Shown: in pieces, positions 45,910-58,173 of the stretch
Position numbering within the stretch: the stretch's first letter is position 1
Layout: every line of letters starts with the position of its first letter
DNA from: Annulohypoxylon bovei var. microspora
Taxonomy: Eukaryota > Ascomycota > Sordariomycetes > Xylariales > Hypoxylaceae
NCBI GenBank assembly: GCA_022836615.1
Contig: MU405237.1
Coordinates: 186,001 to 250,000 of the forward strand
DNA: 64,000 bases
Direction of reading: 5' to 3'
Notes under the pieces: model-generated
What the model was told of the DNA's origin: nothing
What the model saw: the letters and a program-made list of their open reading frames with translations, nothing else
Database searches by the model: none
Position numbers and translations under genes: made by a program

Positions 45910-47646
45910 ATGACTTCACAAGACCCTAACCAGGGCTGGGCACGATGGCTTCCACAGCAGTCGAGTTCGGATTATCCGATGGTCGATACATCCGGTCTTA
46001 TGCAGTACACCTCAAACTCAACGGCCACAGCACCTATCCACAGGACTACCATACCAGCTCAGTTCATGGCGGATAATTCGTATACTATGGCTCCTATGAC
46101 CAGTCCGCAAGCGCCCCAGTATCAATCTAATAATCACTTCTTGTTCGGTCCTTATACGCCTCCATCGCCTCCTTCCATGACACCGTCCTTCAAGCAGTAC
46201 CCGGAGGAATGCCCGCCTTCACGTGCGATCACGGCCGATACAGAAGTTGCCATTGGATATCAAAGAGACTCCTACCAGACACATCCGCTAGAGCAGGACG
46301 CAAGACCCCCGATCAAGTACGAGCCTCAGGTAGACATTCCGCGATCCCCCACGTCGACTCACCCGGTTACGGTAAAGACAATCACTCGGAATATTGCCGA
46401 GAACGAAGCCAACGAGGTCGTTTTCCACACTGAAGTCGATAACCTGATGAAGGCCATCCAGTCCAAAGACCAGCCGGACAAGATTTCCGATTTTGGGGCG
46501 GCCGCTTACCCTTCTCCCCCTCATCTAGACGAAGAGAAGTTTAACCTGCGTAGGAAGTCTTGCACCCCAGACGAGAAAAGTCCCGCAATCGGTCAGAGTG
46601 GAAAGGAGCGCCAGAAGAAGTACATCTGTGACATCAAGGGCTGCGGAAAGCGGTGTTCCCAGAAGACCCAACTAGAGACGCACAAGCGGGCCCATACCGG
46701 AGAGAAGCCCTACGTAAGATTCCACGCCTCAAGTTCTCCTGAAACTTTTGTTAATTGTGCATCTTTGTATAGCTATGTGAAGAAGAGGGATGTGGTAAAA
46801 GGTTCACCCAGAGAGGCAACTTGAAGGTATGCGTCTCCGACAGTGCTGTCCCTCTGTATCCATTGTTCTAACCAGAAAATTAGACCCATTCACGTCGACA
46901 CACTGGAGAGAAGCCATACAACTGCGACATCTGTGGCCAGGCTTTTGCCCAGCTTGGAAACGTGAAACCTCACAAACTAACGCACTTTCAAACCAAACCC
47001 TTCCGCTGTGTTTTCTACAACTGTCAAAAGACTTTTGGCCAGCGAGGGAACTTGAAGGTAAGTACAATATTAAAATTCATTTTCTTTTAACGGGCGACAT
47101 CAACATGCTAATCGTTATATTTAGACACATCACAACAACTTCCACAAGGATGATATCAAGGAATTGACAATGAAATTCAAGAGCTTGGCACCCGGTGACT
47201 CACTTTCCGAAGAGGACCAGAAGTTGTTCAACCACTTTGCCGAGCTCTACAAGAATAGCAACAAGGGCATCAAAGGCCGAGGGGCTAACCGCACCGGAAC
47301 TCCTAAGCATCACTCCTCTAGGCACCGAGGCCCAGTCACACCGAGCGCCCACCACCACTATCCCGTGCAACATTCGCTCGTCCATCATCAGATGTATCGT
47401 CTACCTGCGCAACACGGGCTTCCTTGTCCTGATAACTATAGCAACATCAGCTTGTCCCGACACGGTTCCCAGGGCAGCATTGTAATCCCCCGAGACCACC
47501 ACGCCGCCTACGGGTCGTATGATATGGACCAAGCGAGTATCGCCTCCAGCGAGACGGCTACCACTGGCACCACCTTAAATAGTCCAAGCTCCGTCTACGA
47601 AGACGAGTATAGCCGAACGTTTGCTACCCAGCACCGGATGTACTAA
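45910..47646 (+). CDS. azf1: C2H2 zinc-finger transcription factor, Azf1-like
   Basis: Four exons: 45910-46713, 46773-46826, 46884-47057, 47125-47646; 517 aa. Four consecutive fingers start near residue 242: CDIKGCGKRCSQ...THKRAH, CEEEGCGKRFTQRGNLKTH, CDICGQAFAQLGNVKPHKLTH, and CVFYNCQKTFGQRGNLKTHHNNFH. The short linkers are TGEKPY. After the fingers comes the segment KELTMKFKSL...LFNHFAELYKNSNKGIKGRG, typical of filamentous-fungal Azf1 homologues, and then a His/Ser-rich tail. The N-terminal 240 residues are Gln/Pro/Ser-rich. Introns interrupt the finger array between or within fingers. Yeast Azf1 responds to carbon source; the function in this species is not evident. The start MTSQDPNQGW is the first ATG in frame. 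It faces an ~11.9-kb empty upstream region. Confidence 0.9.
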
Positions 47647-50114
47647 GCTGTCCATACAAAAGCGTTGTAGAGATATAAGCGCGCGAACAAATTACGACTA
47701 TAACGACAAATATAAATACACAAACAAGGCACAATAATTCGCGGATATATCATCTAGAGTGATGTGACAGTCAACCTCTCGCTCTCGCACTCGCGCGCAT
47801 ATATATCAATCTTGGGTGGTGTTCTTTGCGTTCAAGATACCACAAATTGTTCATTCAAGGGAGGCGATCGACTCCCCTGAAAACCCCCCAGTCAAATATT
47901 TCGGGTCCACAGTACCGGAACGACCCAAAATCAGGATAACATTAAAACAAAAAAACATTTTCGTGATAATTAGGGCATCGGTGGTCGATCAAGGAGGGGC
48001 GATCTTCGCCAAACGAGATGGAACCAAGGGCCAGGACTTTGCTAGGGAAGCCTTTTCTTTTTGTTTGGTTGAGCGCTTCACCGTTTCTCAACCGATCCTG
48101 TTACGGATTTTAACAACTATGGCGTTTAATCTCTTTTTTTCGTCGTCTTCCCTAGAGTCCCCTTAGTCGTAATGGGTTGTTTCCCTCCCTAGGTTAGGGG
48201 AAGGTTACTACAAAGTGTGTTAGGTTTCATCGGCGGGTTGCACTCGATCTTGGTTCGGTTATCTACATCTACATTCATGCTACGCAACAAAGAAAAAAAA
48301 AAGCTAGCAGAGGAGAGGAGAGGAGAAACCGAACCGCGGAGAAAGCATTATTAACTACTAGCGAGGTAGGGTGGAAAGCGGAGCGGGCACACGGGAATGG
48401 ATGCATAGGTAATCTGGTGGACGAAACAACGCATCGGCGGTTGAAACGGTGGGCGGCTTTCTAAACAACAACAAATTTTGCTTTACCAAATCAGGCACGA
48501 AGACCTGTGGCGCATCGAAACAACAGATACCCGGGGTCCCGGGCTGGGAAATACCACATTTTTGCAATTGCATACTGCCGTGGGGAGTGGGAGATACCAG
48601 ATTCTTGCATCATAAAAAAGGTTACTAGACCTTCCGGAGGTGCAAACCAAGGCGGCGGAGTTAAAGTAGTTATTCATCGAATCACCTTTTTTTGTATTTG
48701 AGAGCAGTTTTTTTGCATCTGTCCTGTCTTTTGCGAAGACAACGAGACTTCTGGCGGTAGCATAGTCTTCAAAAAATTTATAATATTTGTTTTCGTCCTT
48801 ACGATGACATGACACGCTCGATAATGCTGTGTTCACAGTGTTTAAAGCTTGTCTCAGTCGATTAATATGAAATGGACTGTCAAAACCTGTCAGCGAGCGT
48901 TTGTTGCGGCAGCCATCCGCATCTACTAAAGAGGGAACCAATAGGTAATTCTAGAAATGATTTGGTACGATTACCTTCGTTCTTTAGGGGGCCGGAATGT
49001 AGTCTAGCGGCCTCGATTGTCGCCATCTGCAAGCCCCGGGCGGGCGAGATATGTAGCGCGGTGCCTCATTTTCGCCACGAGGCCAGCCAGCATGTAGGTA
49101 CTACGTGTATCTTTGTTCACGATAACCTCTCGGCCATTAAAGCGGTCTGTGAGGTGGCCATTGTTGATTCATGGCAAGGGAAGCATACAAATCCCCCACG
49201 AACCAAAGGATAAGGACCACTCCCAGCGCCAAGATGTAATAATATGTTCTTTATTAATGGTCCCTCTTCCCGTTAAAACGTAATTATCATCGAATAATCC
49301 GCACTCGCCTCTTGTGTGAAAACTCTCCTATCAGTCTGGGTCCCTTGCCAGATTGTGCTGCATACAGCTCCTTTCGGACGCCGCGCTGCAGGTGGGCGAA
49401 TAAGGAGACCCGGACCATCGATCCTTAACCAGTCACCGGGTTAAGCACCTGGGAAAGCCTTACGAATCTTCACCGCTAACAATATTCTCTTGGAGACAGA
49501 CGTACTACGCTTATCCTCGACTTGTTGGGCTTTCACAATGGCGCGTACGTACCGAGGATTTCTTCTATTGCTAATAATATTAGATATAGACGGGGATCTG
49601 GGCTATATTTCCCGAAGCAGCGGATGATCAACGTAAGCAGCTTCTGACGAACGCTCGGGGCTTGGAATCAAAATGACAGATCTGGTTTATTGCGAACAAG
49701 GCCACGGTTCCGGGATTTTGTTTACGGCACAGAGGATACCCGATCGTGGAGGCATTGCAGGAGCTTGACAGGTCAACTGTGTTAGCCGCATAGCCCGTCT
49801 GTCATTTCCCAGCAACGGAATATCACCCGGTTGGGGGTGATTGTCACTGTTTCACATGCATGAGGGCGGGGTAGGAAACGAGCTTGTCGTTGAGAAGCTA
49901 CTAGGTAGTCGTAGATGTCAAATGACGTGACTGGTGACTTGGATCCCAAAGCATCTAAGGGCTCAAAAGACTCGAAGGGCCCCAAAGGCCCCAAAGACCA
50001 CTACTAACCTCTCACTTTCACGTCTCCGGAGGATGATGCAGTTATGACGAATACAACGGCCGCTATCGACAATCTGAATAGCGGTGTAGTGCAGCCGTCC
50101 AGCAGAGTGCGGCT
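47647..50114. other. Convergent spacer, no gene seen
   Basis: 2.5 kb between the C2H2 factor and Urm1. The first ~700 bp are probably 3' UTR (A-rich and T-rich tracts near 47947 and 48132). A minus-strand frame of 152 codons (48941-48483) and a plus frame 48872-49213 show no recognisable domain and are likely chance. Confidence 0.45.
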
Positions 50115-50727
50115 TTATCCGCCATGTAGCGTAGAGACGAATAGGATGTTGTCCCCTGCCTGGATTTCGTAAGCCTCTTCGCCCTCTAGCTCCCAGTCGG
50201 CATCGTTGATCAAGACAAGGATGCCAGGCCGTCTGTATCATCGTATTAGCATGCTTACTATGCACGATGATGGGTAGAGAATGCATTGTACACGACCTTC
50301 ACCGGACAAAAACGGGAGGAGGTCTATAAAAGCTTAATATATTCGGGTGGAATAGGGCATAAAGGGGTGGAGCAGGAAACATACAGATGGTTTTCGAGAA
50401 CGAAGAGCTCTTTCCGGGTGTCTCTCATAGTGTGCTCGCATAGATAATCGATCAGGCTAGCAATCGTCACCGGCTTACTTTCCTTACTGACAGCTGGTAT
50501 AGATAACGAATGCCGGCGCTGATCCGAAAATAGCATCTCAAGGCCACCTCTAGACCTTTGTTAGAATGAGGTTTCCTCACGTCCGCGGAATGCGGAATGC
50601 GGAATGCGGAATGTGGAAAAGAATCTAGACTTGGCTTTAGGGATAGGGGCACTTACGTGAACTCAACCACGATCGACAACTTGGGGATTTCGACTTCGGC
50701 TGAAGGAGTTTCTGTGGTGATGGACAT
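50115..50727 (-). CDS. urm1: Ubiquitin-related modifier Urm1
   Basis: Three exons on the minus strand: 50727-50657, 50549-50385, 50232-50115; 117 aa. Start MSITTETPSAEVEIP, beta-grasp core IVVEFTGGLEMLFSDQRRH, KPVTIASLIDYLCEH, then RPGILVLINDADWELEGEE and the invariant C-terminal STLHGG followed directly by TAA. The terminal Gly-Gly is thiocarboxylated by Uba4 and donates sulfur for 2-thiolation of wobble uridine in tRNAs; Urm1 can also be conjugated to proteins. Introns of 107 and 152 nt, long for this region; the first contains a tandem heptamer. Head-to-head with the Flx1-type carrier (457 bp). Confidence 0.93.
50585..50612. repeat. Tandem heptamer (GCGGAAT)x4 in Urm1 intron 1
   Basis: Four perfect head-to-tail copies of a 7-bp unit inside the 107-nt intron. 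Likely a variable-number site. Confidence 0.85.
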
Positions 50728-51184
50728 TTCGAGAAATTACCGCAGAACGATGAAAAGGGTAATCGGACGTTCGTTTTGTATAGACTAAGGCTATAAACAT
50801 CTACAAGACCAAACTTGGTCTAAGTACGGGAGTCTCCGTTCAAACCAGTTCTTGCTTGGTGATGGTCGAGACGCACGTAGACTCCGAAGTGCAATTATGT
50901 ATAATTGTGCTAGCTCTGCAATGCAAGTAATGATTTATGACATAAAAGCTCACTATTCATGTAAGACAACTACAAGGCTCGGCTACTTGCGGCCCGAACA
51001 CCGTAGCGTCAATGAGGTCACTTTGCGTTATGTAAGCGGCTGAATTCGATATCAAAGATTACTTAATCATAAAACTTATCAAGCAAAAGTTTAGTTACAA
51101 GATACATATATGTCTTACTTAAGTAGTAGATAATATATCAACTCAACCCCAGCATGTGATTAGTGTTATTTCAAGTATATCTCT
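50728..51184. promoter_or_regulatory. Shared divergent promoter, Urm1 / Flx1-like
   Basis: 457 bp between opposite start codons; AT-rich, no ORF. Promoter role inferred from orientation. Confidence 0.5.
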
Positions 51185-52199
51185 ATGACACAGAATCATG
51201 CGGGCCTTTCTCCCGCCTACGTCGAGACCATCGCCGGTTTGTCCGCGGGTTCCATAGCGACACTTGTCGTTCACCCGCTGGATATAGTTAAGACCCGGAT
51301 GCAAAGTGAGAGAACCCCCATCCCCCACCATCCTCCACCCTTAGCGACTTACCTAATCTAATATCCCCACAGTCTACCAACACACCTCCGCAGGCCCGCA
51401 GCCCCCTCTAACCACGCTCTCCCTAATCCGGACGCTAACCCAGACGCCGCACCCCGTCGCGTCTCTGTACCGGGGCCTGACCCCGAACCTCCTCGGCAAC
51501 GCCTCAAGCTGGGCGTCCTTCTTCCTCTTCAAGGCATGGACGGAGCGGGCCCTGCTCTCCCTTAAGCCCGTCCCCGCGGACGGCCCCGCCGCCCTCTCGC
51601 CGCGGGACTACTTCCTAGCCTCCGGGTGCGCCGGCGTGGTCACGCAAGTTCTCACGAACCCGCTCTGGGTCCTGAAAACACGCATGCTATCCTCGGACCG
51701 CGGCGCCGCCGGCGCGTACCCCAACTTGCGCTCCGGGGCCGCGCGCCTGTTCCGCGACGAAGGGTGGCGGGGGTTCTACCGGGGTCTGGGGATCAGCCTA
51801 TTCGGCGTGGCCCACGGGGCCGTGCAGTTTGCTGTGTACGACCCGTTGAAAAGACTGTACTTCGCACGCCGAGGGTCCTCACCCGACCCTCGATACCCCC
51901 GGGAACAGCAACGGATAAGCAACGAGGCAACGCTCGTGCTCTCCAGCGTCGCGAAGCTGGTCGCCGGCGCCGTCACGTACCCGTATCAGGTGATCCGTAG
52001 CCGCCTGCAGAACTATGACGCCGACGCGCGGTTTGGGCGGGGTATTCAGGGGGTTGTGGGGCGAACGTGGAAGGGGGAAGGATGGCGGGGTTTTTACCGT
52101 GGTATCATACCCGGAGTCGTGAGGGTCTTGCCCGCGACATGGGTCACGTTTCTGGTATACGAGAATATGAAGTTTTACCTACCTCAGTGGACGGCCTAG
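51185..52199 (+). CDS. flx1: Mitochondrial carrier, Flx1-type (FAD/folate family)
   Basis: Two exons, 51185-51305 and 51373-52199, give 315 aa, a standard mitochondrial-carrier length. Three repeats each carry the carrier signature: PLDIVKTRMQ, PLWVLKTRML and PYQVIRSRLQ, each followed by a G.x.FYRG-type motif (SLYRGLTPNLLG, GFYRGLGISLFG, GFYRGIIPGVVR). The Trp in PLW of repeat 2 places it with the FAD/folate/NAD subgroup, and overall resemblance is to Flx1, which moves flavins across the inner mitochondrial membrane in yeast. Substrate is therefore inferred. The intron falls right after the first signature. Coding sequence is distinctly GC-rich. It converges on CBP80 with a 309-bp gap. Confidence 0.88.
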
Positions 52200-52508
52200 T
52201 AAGTTCTGGGATTGTGTTGTAAGAGTCATAATTACCTCTTAGAGTTGGTCACACAACCTGGGTGCCCATGATGAACAGCAACATAATGTACTACGATAAA
52301 ACGGTAGCAGCAATTATAACAACTCAGCACACATCTACTATCAATCAGGCTAAGGTCTAAATTAATTACCTAATCTACCTATTTTATACAAGGCCAATGT
52401 AGTGATAAAGAAGCTTTTTTAGTACCCTAGCATACAGCGTAAAGATCATTTTTTTGCTAACGCCGAGTTCATATGACCCCTTAACCCACGTATCGTACAT
52501 ACTGCTTA
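52200..52508. other. Convergent 3' spacer Flx1 / CBP80
   Basis: 309 bp, AT-rich, no feature beyond the two 3' flanks. Confidence 0.5.
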
Positions 52509-55030
52509 CTAAGTGGCTTTGTTCTCGAGCAGGAACGTCTCCTCGATGGCAGACCTACGCCTGAAGACTCTGAGCCATCTCGCACCCCAGCGCTTCACAA
52601 GATCCTCCCCACCATCGGATACCACAGGGTCCATGATCTGATCCTTAGTGCCTTGTGCCCAGCTGACCAAGGCGTCTTCCATGTTCTTGAAGAGCTCACG
52701 CATATTGGCCACTTCTTCTTCGGCGCCATCGCTTGCGCCGCTGCTCACGACCTGTCTGAGACGGCTGGTGACCTTGACTACGGTGTTAAACACTAGCTCA
52801 AACACCCAGGCTTTGCTAAGAGCCTGGCCATATGGGCCCGCACGATCGCCTACTAGTGCCCAGTCGATGACTGCGCTGGGCGTGATGATCGAGTAATTGA
52901 GCAACTTCTCAATAATGGTAATAGCAACTCCCGGGTGGGCAGACCAGTAGGCTACAACGGATGTGATGATTTGTGCTCTAGCAGCCTCAGAAGCCGCTCC
53001 GGCATCAAGAAGTCTGTCCTTGGTACGCTCGATACAAGCAAGTACGTGGGAGAGTGATTTCGAACCTACCCAGCAAACCGCCGTCATGAACACATCTGTG
53101 CTGGAAACGAAGGCGTCCACGGACTGATCAAGGGCGGCAGAGTGGATGCGGTCAATGATGGGCTGAATTTCCTCATCTGGAGCCTTGCGCTTGAGAAGTG
53201 CAGCAATCTCCTTACCTTCCGCAGCAAATGGTGTACCTGGATTTTTGATCAGTTTTTGTCTATATCAACATGGGGGGTTTCAACTCACGATCATCGTTAT
53301 ACTTGAATTCCGGTGTATCTTGCTCCTTTTCAGGGCCGATGAGCGCTTGGTAAGGCTCAGGGAGGGTTCCCTTGATACGCTGAGCAAAACTGAGGCGAAT
53401 CTCCTTATCCAAAGCGCCGAGAATAAATGATTTACGCGGATCCATATTAGGGAGGTTGACATCGTCCACCCACTCTATCCACTTCCACATGAAGCCGAAG
53501 TTACTGAGATGGTGGGTGAACCAGTCTAGGAATCGGTAACATAGTTCCAAGTCTAGATGGTGGGTGTTCTGATACGAGTATCGAATAGCTCGTCCTAGAC
53601 TAGGGGCGACCGCTGCGGGCGCAATCTTACAGGCTTCGGTAAGAACGGAATGATAATATACAAGCTTGTGTTCCGGTGTTGGAAGCGCGAATAATTGCGA
53701 AAAGACGGCATCGACGGCGACATCCTCCGGTTTCCATGATGAGCGATCTCCTTCGACATCTCTAAGACGATCAAACGGTGTTGCACGCTTGATGAACGTA
53801 CCAGGAGCAAAGTAGCAATCTACATCGATAAGGAAGCGTGCCGTAATGCCGCGGTTGATGTCTAGGATATTAATGGTATCGAGGAGTCCGTCTCGGATTA
53901 GGGTTGATGCGATACTGCTGACCGGAGGGACAGATTCGATTTCCTGGTCAAGGTAGACCGAGAAGTAAATCTCGGGGAATAGTGGGCGAGGGCCTGCCAC
54001 AACGTTTTCCGGAATGGATATAGTCGGCAAGGCGTGTTTCTGTGCGTTGTCAAGCTTCTCTTGTTGTTCGATCTCCTCGGGAGGCATCTGCCAGGGTCTC
54101 GGCAGACAAGAAAGCTCCCAGCCATGCAATGCCTCGTTCTGAAGTTGCTTCTGTAAAAGCCCAATTAAACTCAAGTTTGCGGTCGGGCTCTCTGCCCCTT
54201 CCTCAGCAAGATACGGGTCGATTAAGACCTGTAGCGCGTGGGGTTCGGAAGCAATGACATCTGTCTTATCCATAAGCTCGGCTGCCTTCTGTTGCCACTG
54301 AGTAGGGCCCGTTGCCATGATATACGGAATAGTTAAAAGGATGATCTTGACGAGTTCTGTTCCGATTGTCTGTAAACGTGTTAATATACCTGCGAAGGAC
54401 AGCGAATATGAGTATATACATACATCATCGGAGCTTGCAGTCTGGAGGTCCCCAGCCCGGCTGAAGAGCTCCTCAAGAAATGGAAACAAGCCATCACCCT
54501 CTAGGCAGCTTTGTAGACACGCAAAAAACTTTAGATAAAGCTTCACGTCCCGCCATTCGCCTACCTTGATCTTCTCTTCCGTCGCAACGGTAACTCGGGC
54601 AAGAAGGTCGCTTAGGATGTCGGGTTTTAAGGAATTGATGACGAGCACCACAGCTGCTACGAACGGCGTCTTAAGAGGCTGCTCGATGAGCATCTGCGGG
54701 ACTAACTCTAGGAAACTTGTACGAAGCTCCTGATCCTCGTAGTTGTCAGCAACGACGTGGGCGATAGATTGAACTTCCTCATGCCAGCGTCGCAAAGGAG
54801 ATTCTGCTAAGCCTAGGAGCTGTTTGCGTATACGGACGGGGAGCGGCGTGTCGTATCGTCGGCGTTGTGGTCGGCGGTCGAAGTCATCATCATCTAAGAA
54901 ATATATTAGCATAATTTCTCCTAAGCCGTAATGCGAGGCTGCATGCGACGACATCTATCTTCTTACCTCTGTAGCGTCTTTTGCGATTATTGTAACCGCC
55001 ACTGGGTTGTCTGCGATCGTGATCTGCCAT
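52509..55030 (-). CDS. cbc1: Nuclear cap-binding complex large subunit CBP80
   Basis: Four exons on the minus strand: 55030-54967, 54893-54424, 54369-53289, 53236-52509; 780 aa. Start MADHDRRQPSGGYNNRKRRY, a basic nuclear-type N-terminus, then DDDDFDRRPQRRRYDTPLPV. The three MIF4G-like helical domains follow: LVPQMLIEQPLKTPFVAAVV, VKLYLKFFACLQSCLEGDGL, then PEIYFSVYLDQEIESVPPVS, CYRFLDWFTHHLSNFGFMWKW and the C-terminal AFVSSTDVFMTAVCWVGSKS. With CBP20 it binds the 7-methylguanosine cap and couples capping to splicing, export and decay. Intron 2 (54370-54423) is 54 nt, in frame and stop-free, so unspliced message would add 18 residues. Introns are 73, 54 and 52 nt. Confidence 0.94.
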
Positions 55031-56674
55031 CTTGTGTTGATGGAAGAAAACAGATCTCAATGGAGGATAGAATTCATAGAAATTGTGCTTAGTAGTATAT
55101 GAATAAACCTGGATGAAGCAGATGTCTTTTAAGTTGTCGTGACGGAACACGCAACGCGAAAAAAGGAAGCACGGACCTTGAACCTTCCCTATCTTATCTT
55201 GATTCAAATTTAGTGGGTACATATGTACATATGTACCTATCAGGTTCACTATAGCTGCTTATGTAACATTGAATAGCACCTCTGGCAGGAGGAGCTACCT
55301 ACAGATTCATTTCATCAGACCTTGTCATAGATTTACGCAAGGTACCTACGTAGGTAGGCTACATTTACGGTGTTCAAATAATTAATCGCAGTTTATTTGG
55401 CTATTTTTTTAAATTTGCATGTTCTTTTGAGACTTATTTAGTCAATAACTACGCCAGCAATAGCAAGGCGCAACAAGGAGCAACAAGGAGGCTCATGGCC
55501 CTAATCGCAGCTAGTATCGATGTCCATCCTATCCTCATGACGTTACTTTAGCTATCTTGAGCTTTCCGAAACCTGCCTAGCCTATCATTACTAGAAGGCT
55601 TGTAGTACTAAGTATGAAAAGAAAACCAAAAGGAGAATAGAAATGAGCAAGGCTTGCGCCGAGCTATCTGTTGCAGTCGTGGCAGAATCATGGGGGCATC
55701 ACAGTCATCGGTGGACTCCTACGCATCAGATATCTTATGAAGGGAAAGAAGTAAGGTGTTGACGTCCGATCTTTCTCTTGGACCAAGTAACAAGGTCTTT
55801 CATCACTGTGTGCTGTAATCGCGGCAGTCCTCTTTTCCTTGATGTCTCAGTAGAAAACCCGGTCCTCCCTTTTAGTTAACCATCTCCCCACACGTCTTGA
55901 CGCACGTCAGAGTCCGTCTTTCGAGGGAAGAAATGAAAAAGAAATCTTTTAGAAGTCATGCCGAGTTTCCATAAACTTGTTCCGTTCCTAATGCCCATTG
56001 CTGCGTGGACCGCGAAGCTTGCCGGTTTCAACATCATGTCCCATCTTTCGCCCAGCTGCCGATTCACTACTGCCACTCCGCGCACCCGCAACTCATAGAA
56101 TAACATATACGCCATTGTGCCTCCCTACCTTTAACGTCTGCAGGGAATATGTCGGAGGCCACGTACGGGGGATCCAGCCTCCTTGTGGTAACCCCCGCCA
56201 CAAGGATAAAGCGAGTTATCGAACAATACAAATAAAAGCAAATGCCGTCTCGGTCATGCATAGGAGAAGTCTAAGAACGCCCGGTGCGTGCCATCTTCCA
56301 GTCAGTACTCCTGGATATTGAAGCAGTCGTCCCTTGCTGCTGCCACAATTTGAGAACCCAGAACCGTGTAATTAGAGATTCTCGAAAACTTCTGCGACAC
56401 CTCGGAAACTCCCATAGCACGCCAAATTTATGGAGAACCCAGCCCTCTCAAACTGTACATTGGATTGTCCTTTAATTCCACTATGCTTTGCGCTAAAAAG
56501 CACGCCGAGGTCGTCGAGAAATCGTTGTTTTCAGTTCGGGGGAGGGTTCTACCGAACGTCGGACCCGATAAGTTAAAGCCATTTATAGGCCCAGCCAGTG
56601 AGTGAATGCTGTAGCGAAATCCCGGGCGATAATGCATGCATACGTGAAACGAGAGCGTAAGCGGAGACCGATCT
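55031..56674. other. Intergenic between CBP80 and GSK3, no gene seen
   Basis: 1.6 kb. Promoter side of CBP80 and 3' side of GSK3. Contains a GTACATATGTACATATGTACCTA palindrome-like run near 55216, a TACCTACGTAGGTA palindrome near 55343, and a short GCAACAAGGA tandem near 55469-55490. Frames up to 107 codons have no recognisable content. Confidence 0.45.
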
Positions 56675-58173
56675 TCAGTCTAGCTTAGCCATCATTTCTT
56701 GTTTTGTCATGGGTGTGAAATTATCTATATCGAGACCGCGGGTCGCTAAGACGGATTTCACGTGGGAAGGAACCAGCTTGTGGTTCAGCGGTGGTGCAAT
56801 GGATAATTCTGCGAAGGCCGTGTGATCAGCAGCTATATAACAATAGGTGAGAGACGAGGAGAACTTACCGTGCCTTGAGAAGTCGAATAGATTTGGTAAA
56901 TCCCTTAATTGTCCGCTCGAGTGCCGAGAATCTGGTAGCTTTGTGCTGGGGTCACGAAGCTCATCGAAGAAAGGATGTACCATGGCATCAATGGCACCAA
57001 GACGTTCCGTAGGCGTATATTCCAGCAATTTTGCTATCAAATCCAGAGCGTTCGCATCCGCCCTACGGAACACCTTACTGAATGGATGAGGCTTGATTTG
57101 CGGGAATTTATGCTCCATGTAGTTCGGATTCATAGTGCGAATTTGCTCGCGAGTCGGAGTTCCCAATACCTTAATAATCTCTACCAATTGGTCGATGCCG
57201 GATTCTCCGGGGAAAAGAGGTTGACCCAGCATTAATTCCGCCATAACGCAACCAGTTGACCAAACATCTATATATCGCATAAGCCGTCATTAATCAAGTA
57301 TTGGAAGGCATTGGTACTTACCAATCTTGGTAGTGTAATTGGTAGCGCCAAAGATGAGTTCAGGTGCTCTGTAGTACCTCGAGCAAATGTACGAAACATT
57401 AGGCTCATTCTCTACCAAGATCTTTGCGCTTCCGAAATCACATAGTTTGAGCACGCCAGTGTTCGGGTCTAGTAGAAGATTCTGCGGCTTAATGTCGCGG
57501 TGGCAGATTCCTTGCGAATGGATGTAGGCCAGGGCTCGGAAGAGCTGATAGATATAAAGCTTCACCTCAAGGGTAGGCATGGTTGACTTCATCTTGTTGA
57601 AGAATCGAGAAGCTCGATACACAGTCTCAGGTACGAATTCTTGCACCAAGTTGAGGTACACCTCATCCTTCTACTCACGCACTTAGTCAGCGATTCCACT
57701 AGTTGAGAAGCATACATGTCTACTTACCCGCTCTCCATTGGAATAATAGAAAGCTTTCAACTGTACAATGTTGGGGTGTCTAACGATACGCATAATCTGA
57801 AGCTCACGATTCTGCAGCCGATGATTAGCAAACGAACAAATGATGGGCTCCACAATTCGACAGTAGTACTAACCTTGAACCGCTTGTCTTGCAGCACACG
57901 CTTGATAGCAGCATCTTCGCCCGACGGTGAAAGCTTCGTCTGGAAGACAACACCAAAAGACCCATTGCCAACAATCTTACATTGAGTATATTGCAGATCT
58001 CTCGTTTCTCCGGTTACTCCATCCTGGACCCTCTCGCGGATGACCTCTATATCTTGTTTTAGTACTGTTCACCACAAAATATCATTTGTAAGGAGGAGCA
58101 AGGAGAATAGATGTTGTAGCTCACCTCCCATGCGGAGAGTATTGAAAGCCGCTGTTGGGCGGTTTTGCGCCAT
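56675..58173 (-). CDS. gsk3: Glycogen synthase kinase 3 (GSK3/Rim11 family)
   Basis: Six exons on the minus strand: 58173-58125, 58046-57874, 57811-57728, 57670-57322, 57267-56869, 56808-56675; 395 aa, the usual fungal length. Kinase motifs: VGNGSFGVVFQ (P-loop), AAIKRV (ATP-binding Lys), HRDIKPQNLLLD (catalytic loop), CDFGSAK (DFG) and SYICSRYYRAPE with the activating Tyr of GSK3. CMGC insert: LGTPTREQIRTMNPNY. The C-terminus ends FTPMTKQEMMAKLD. GSK3 is a constitutively active kinase with roles in morphogenesis, sporulation and stress. Two acceptors for exon 2 lie 18 nt apart (58046 or 58064); the closer-to-family reading MGEVIRERV was chosen. The 60-nt intron 56809-56868 is in frame and stop-free. 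Confidence 0.96.

Noticed and set aside
48483..48941. 152-codon minus-strand frame
   Set aside because: No family resemblance, no promoter-like leader, lies in a convergent spacer.
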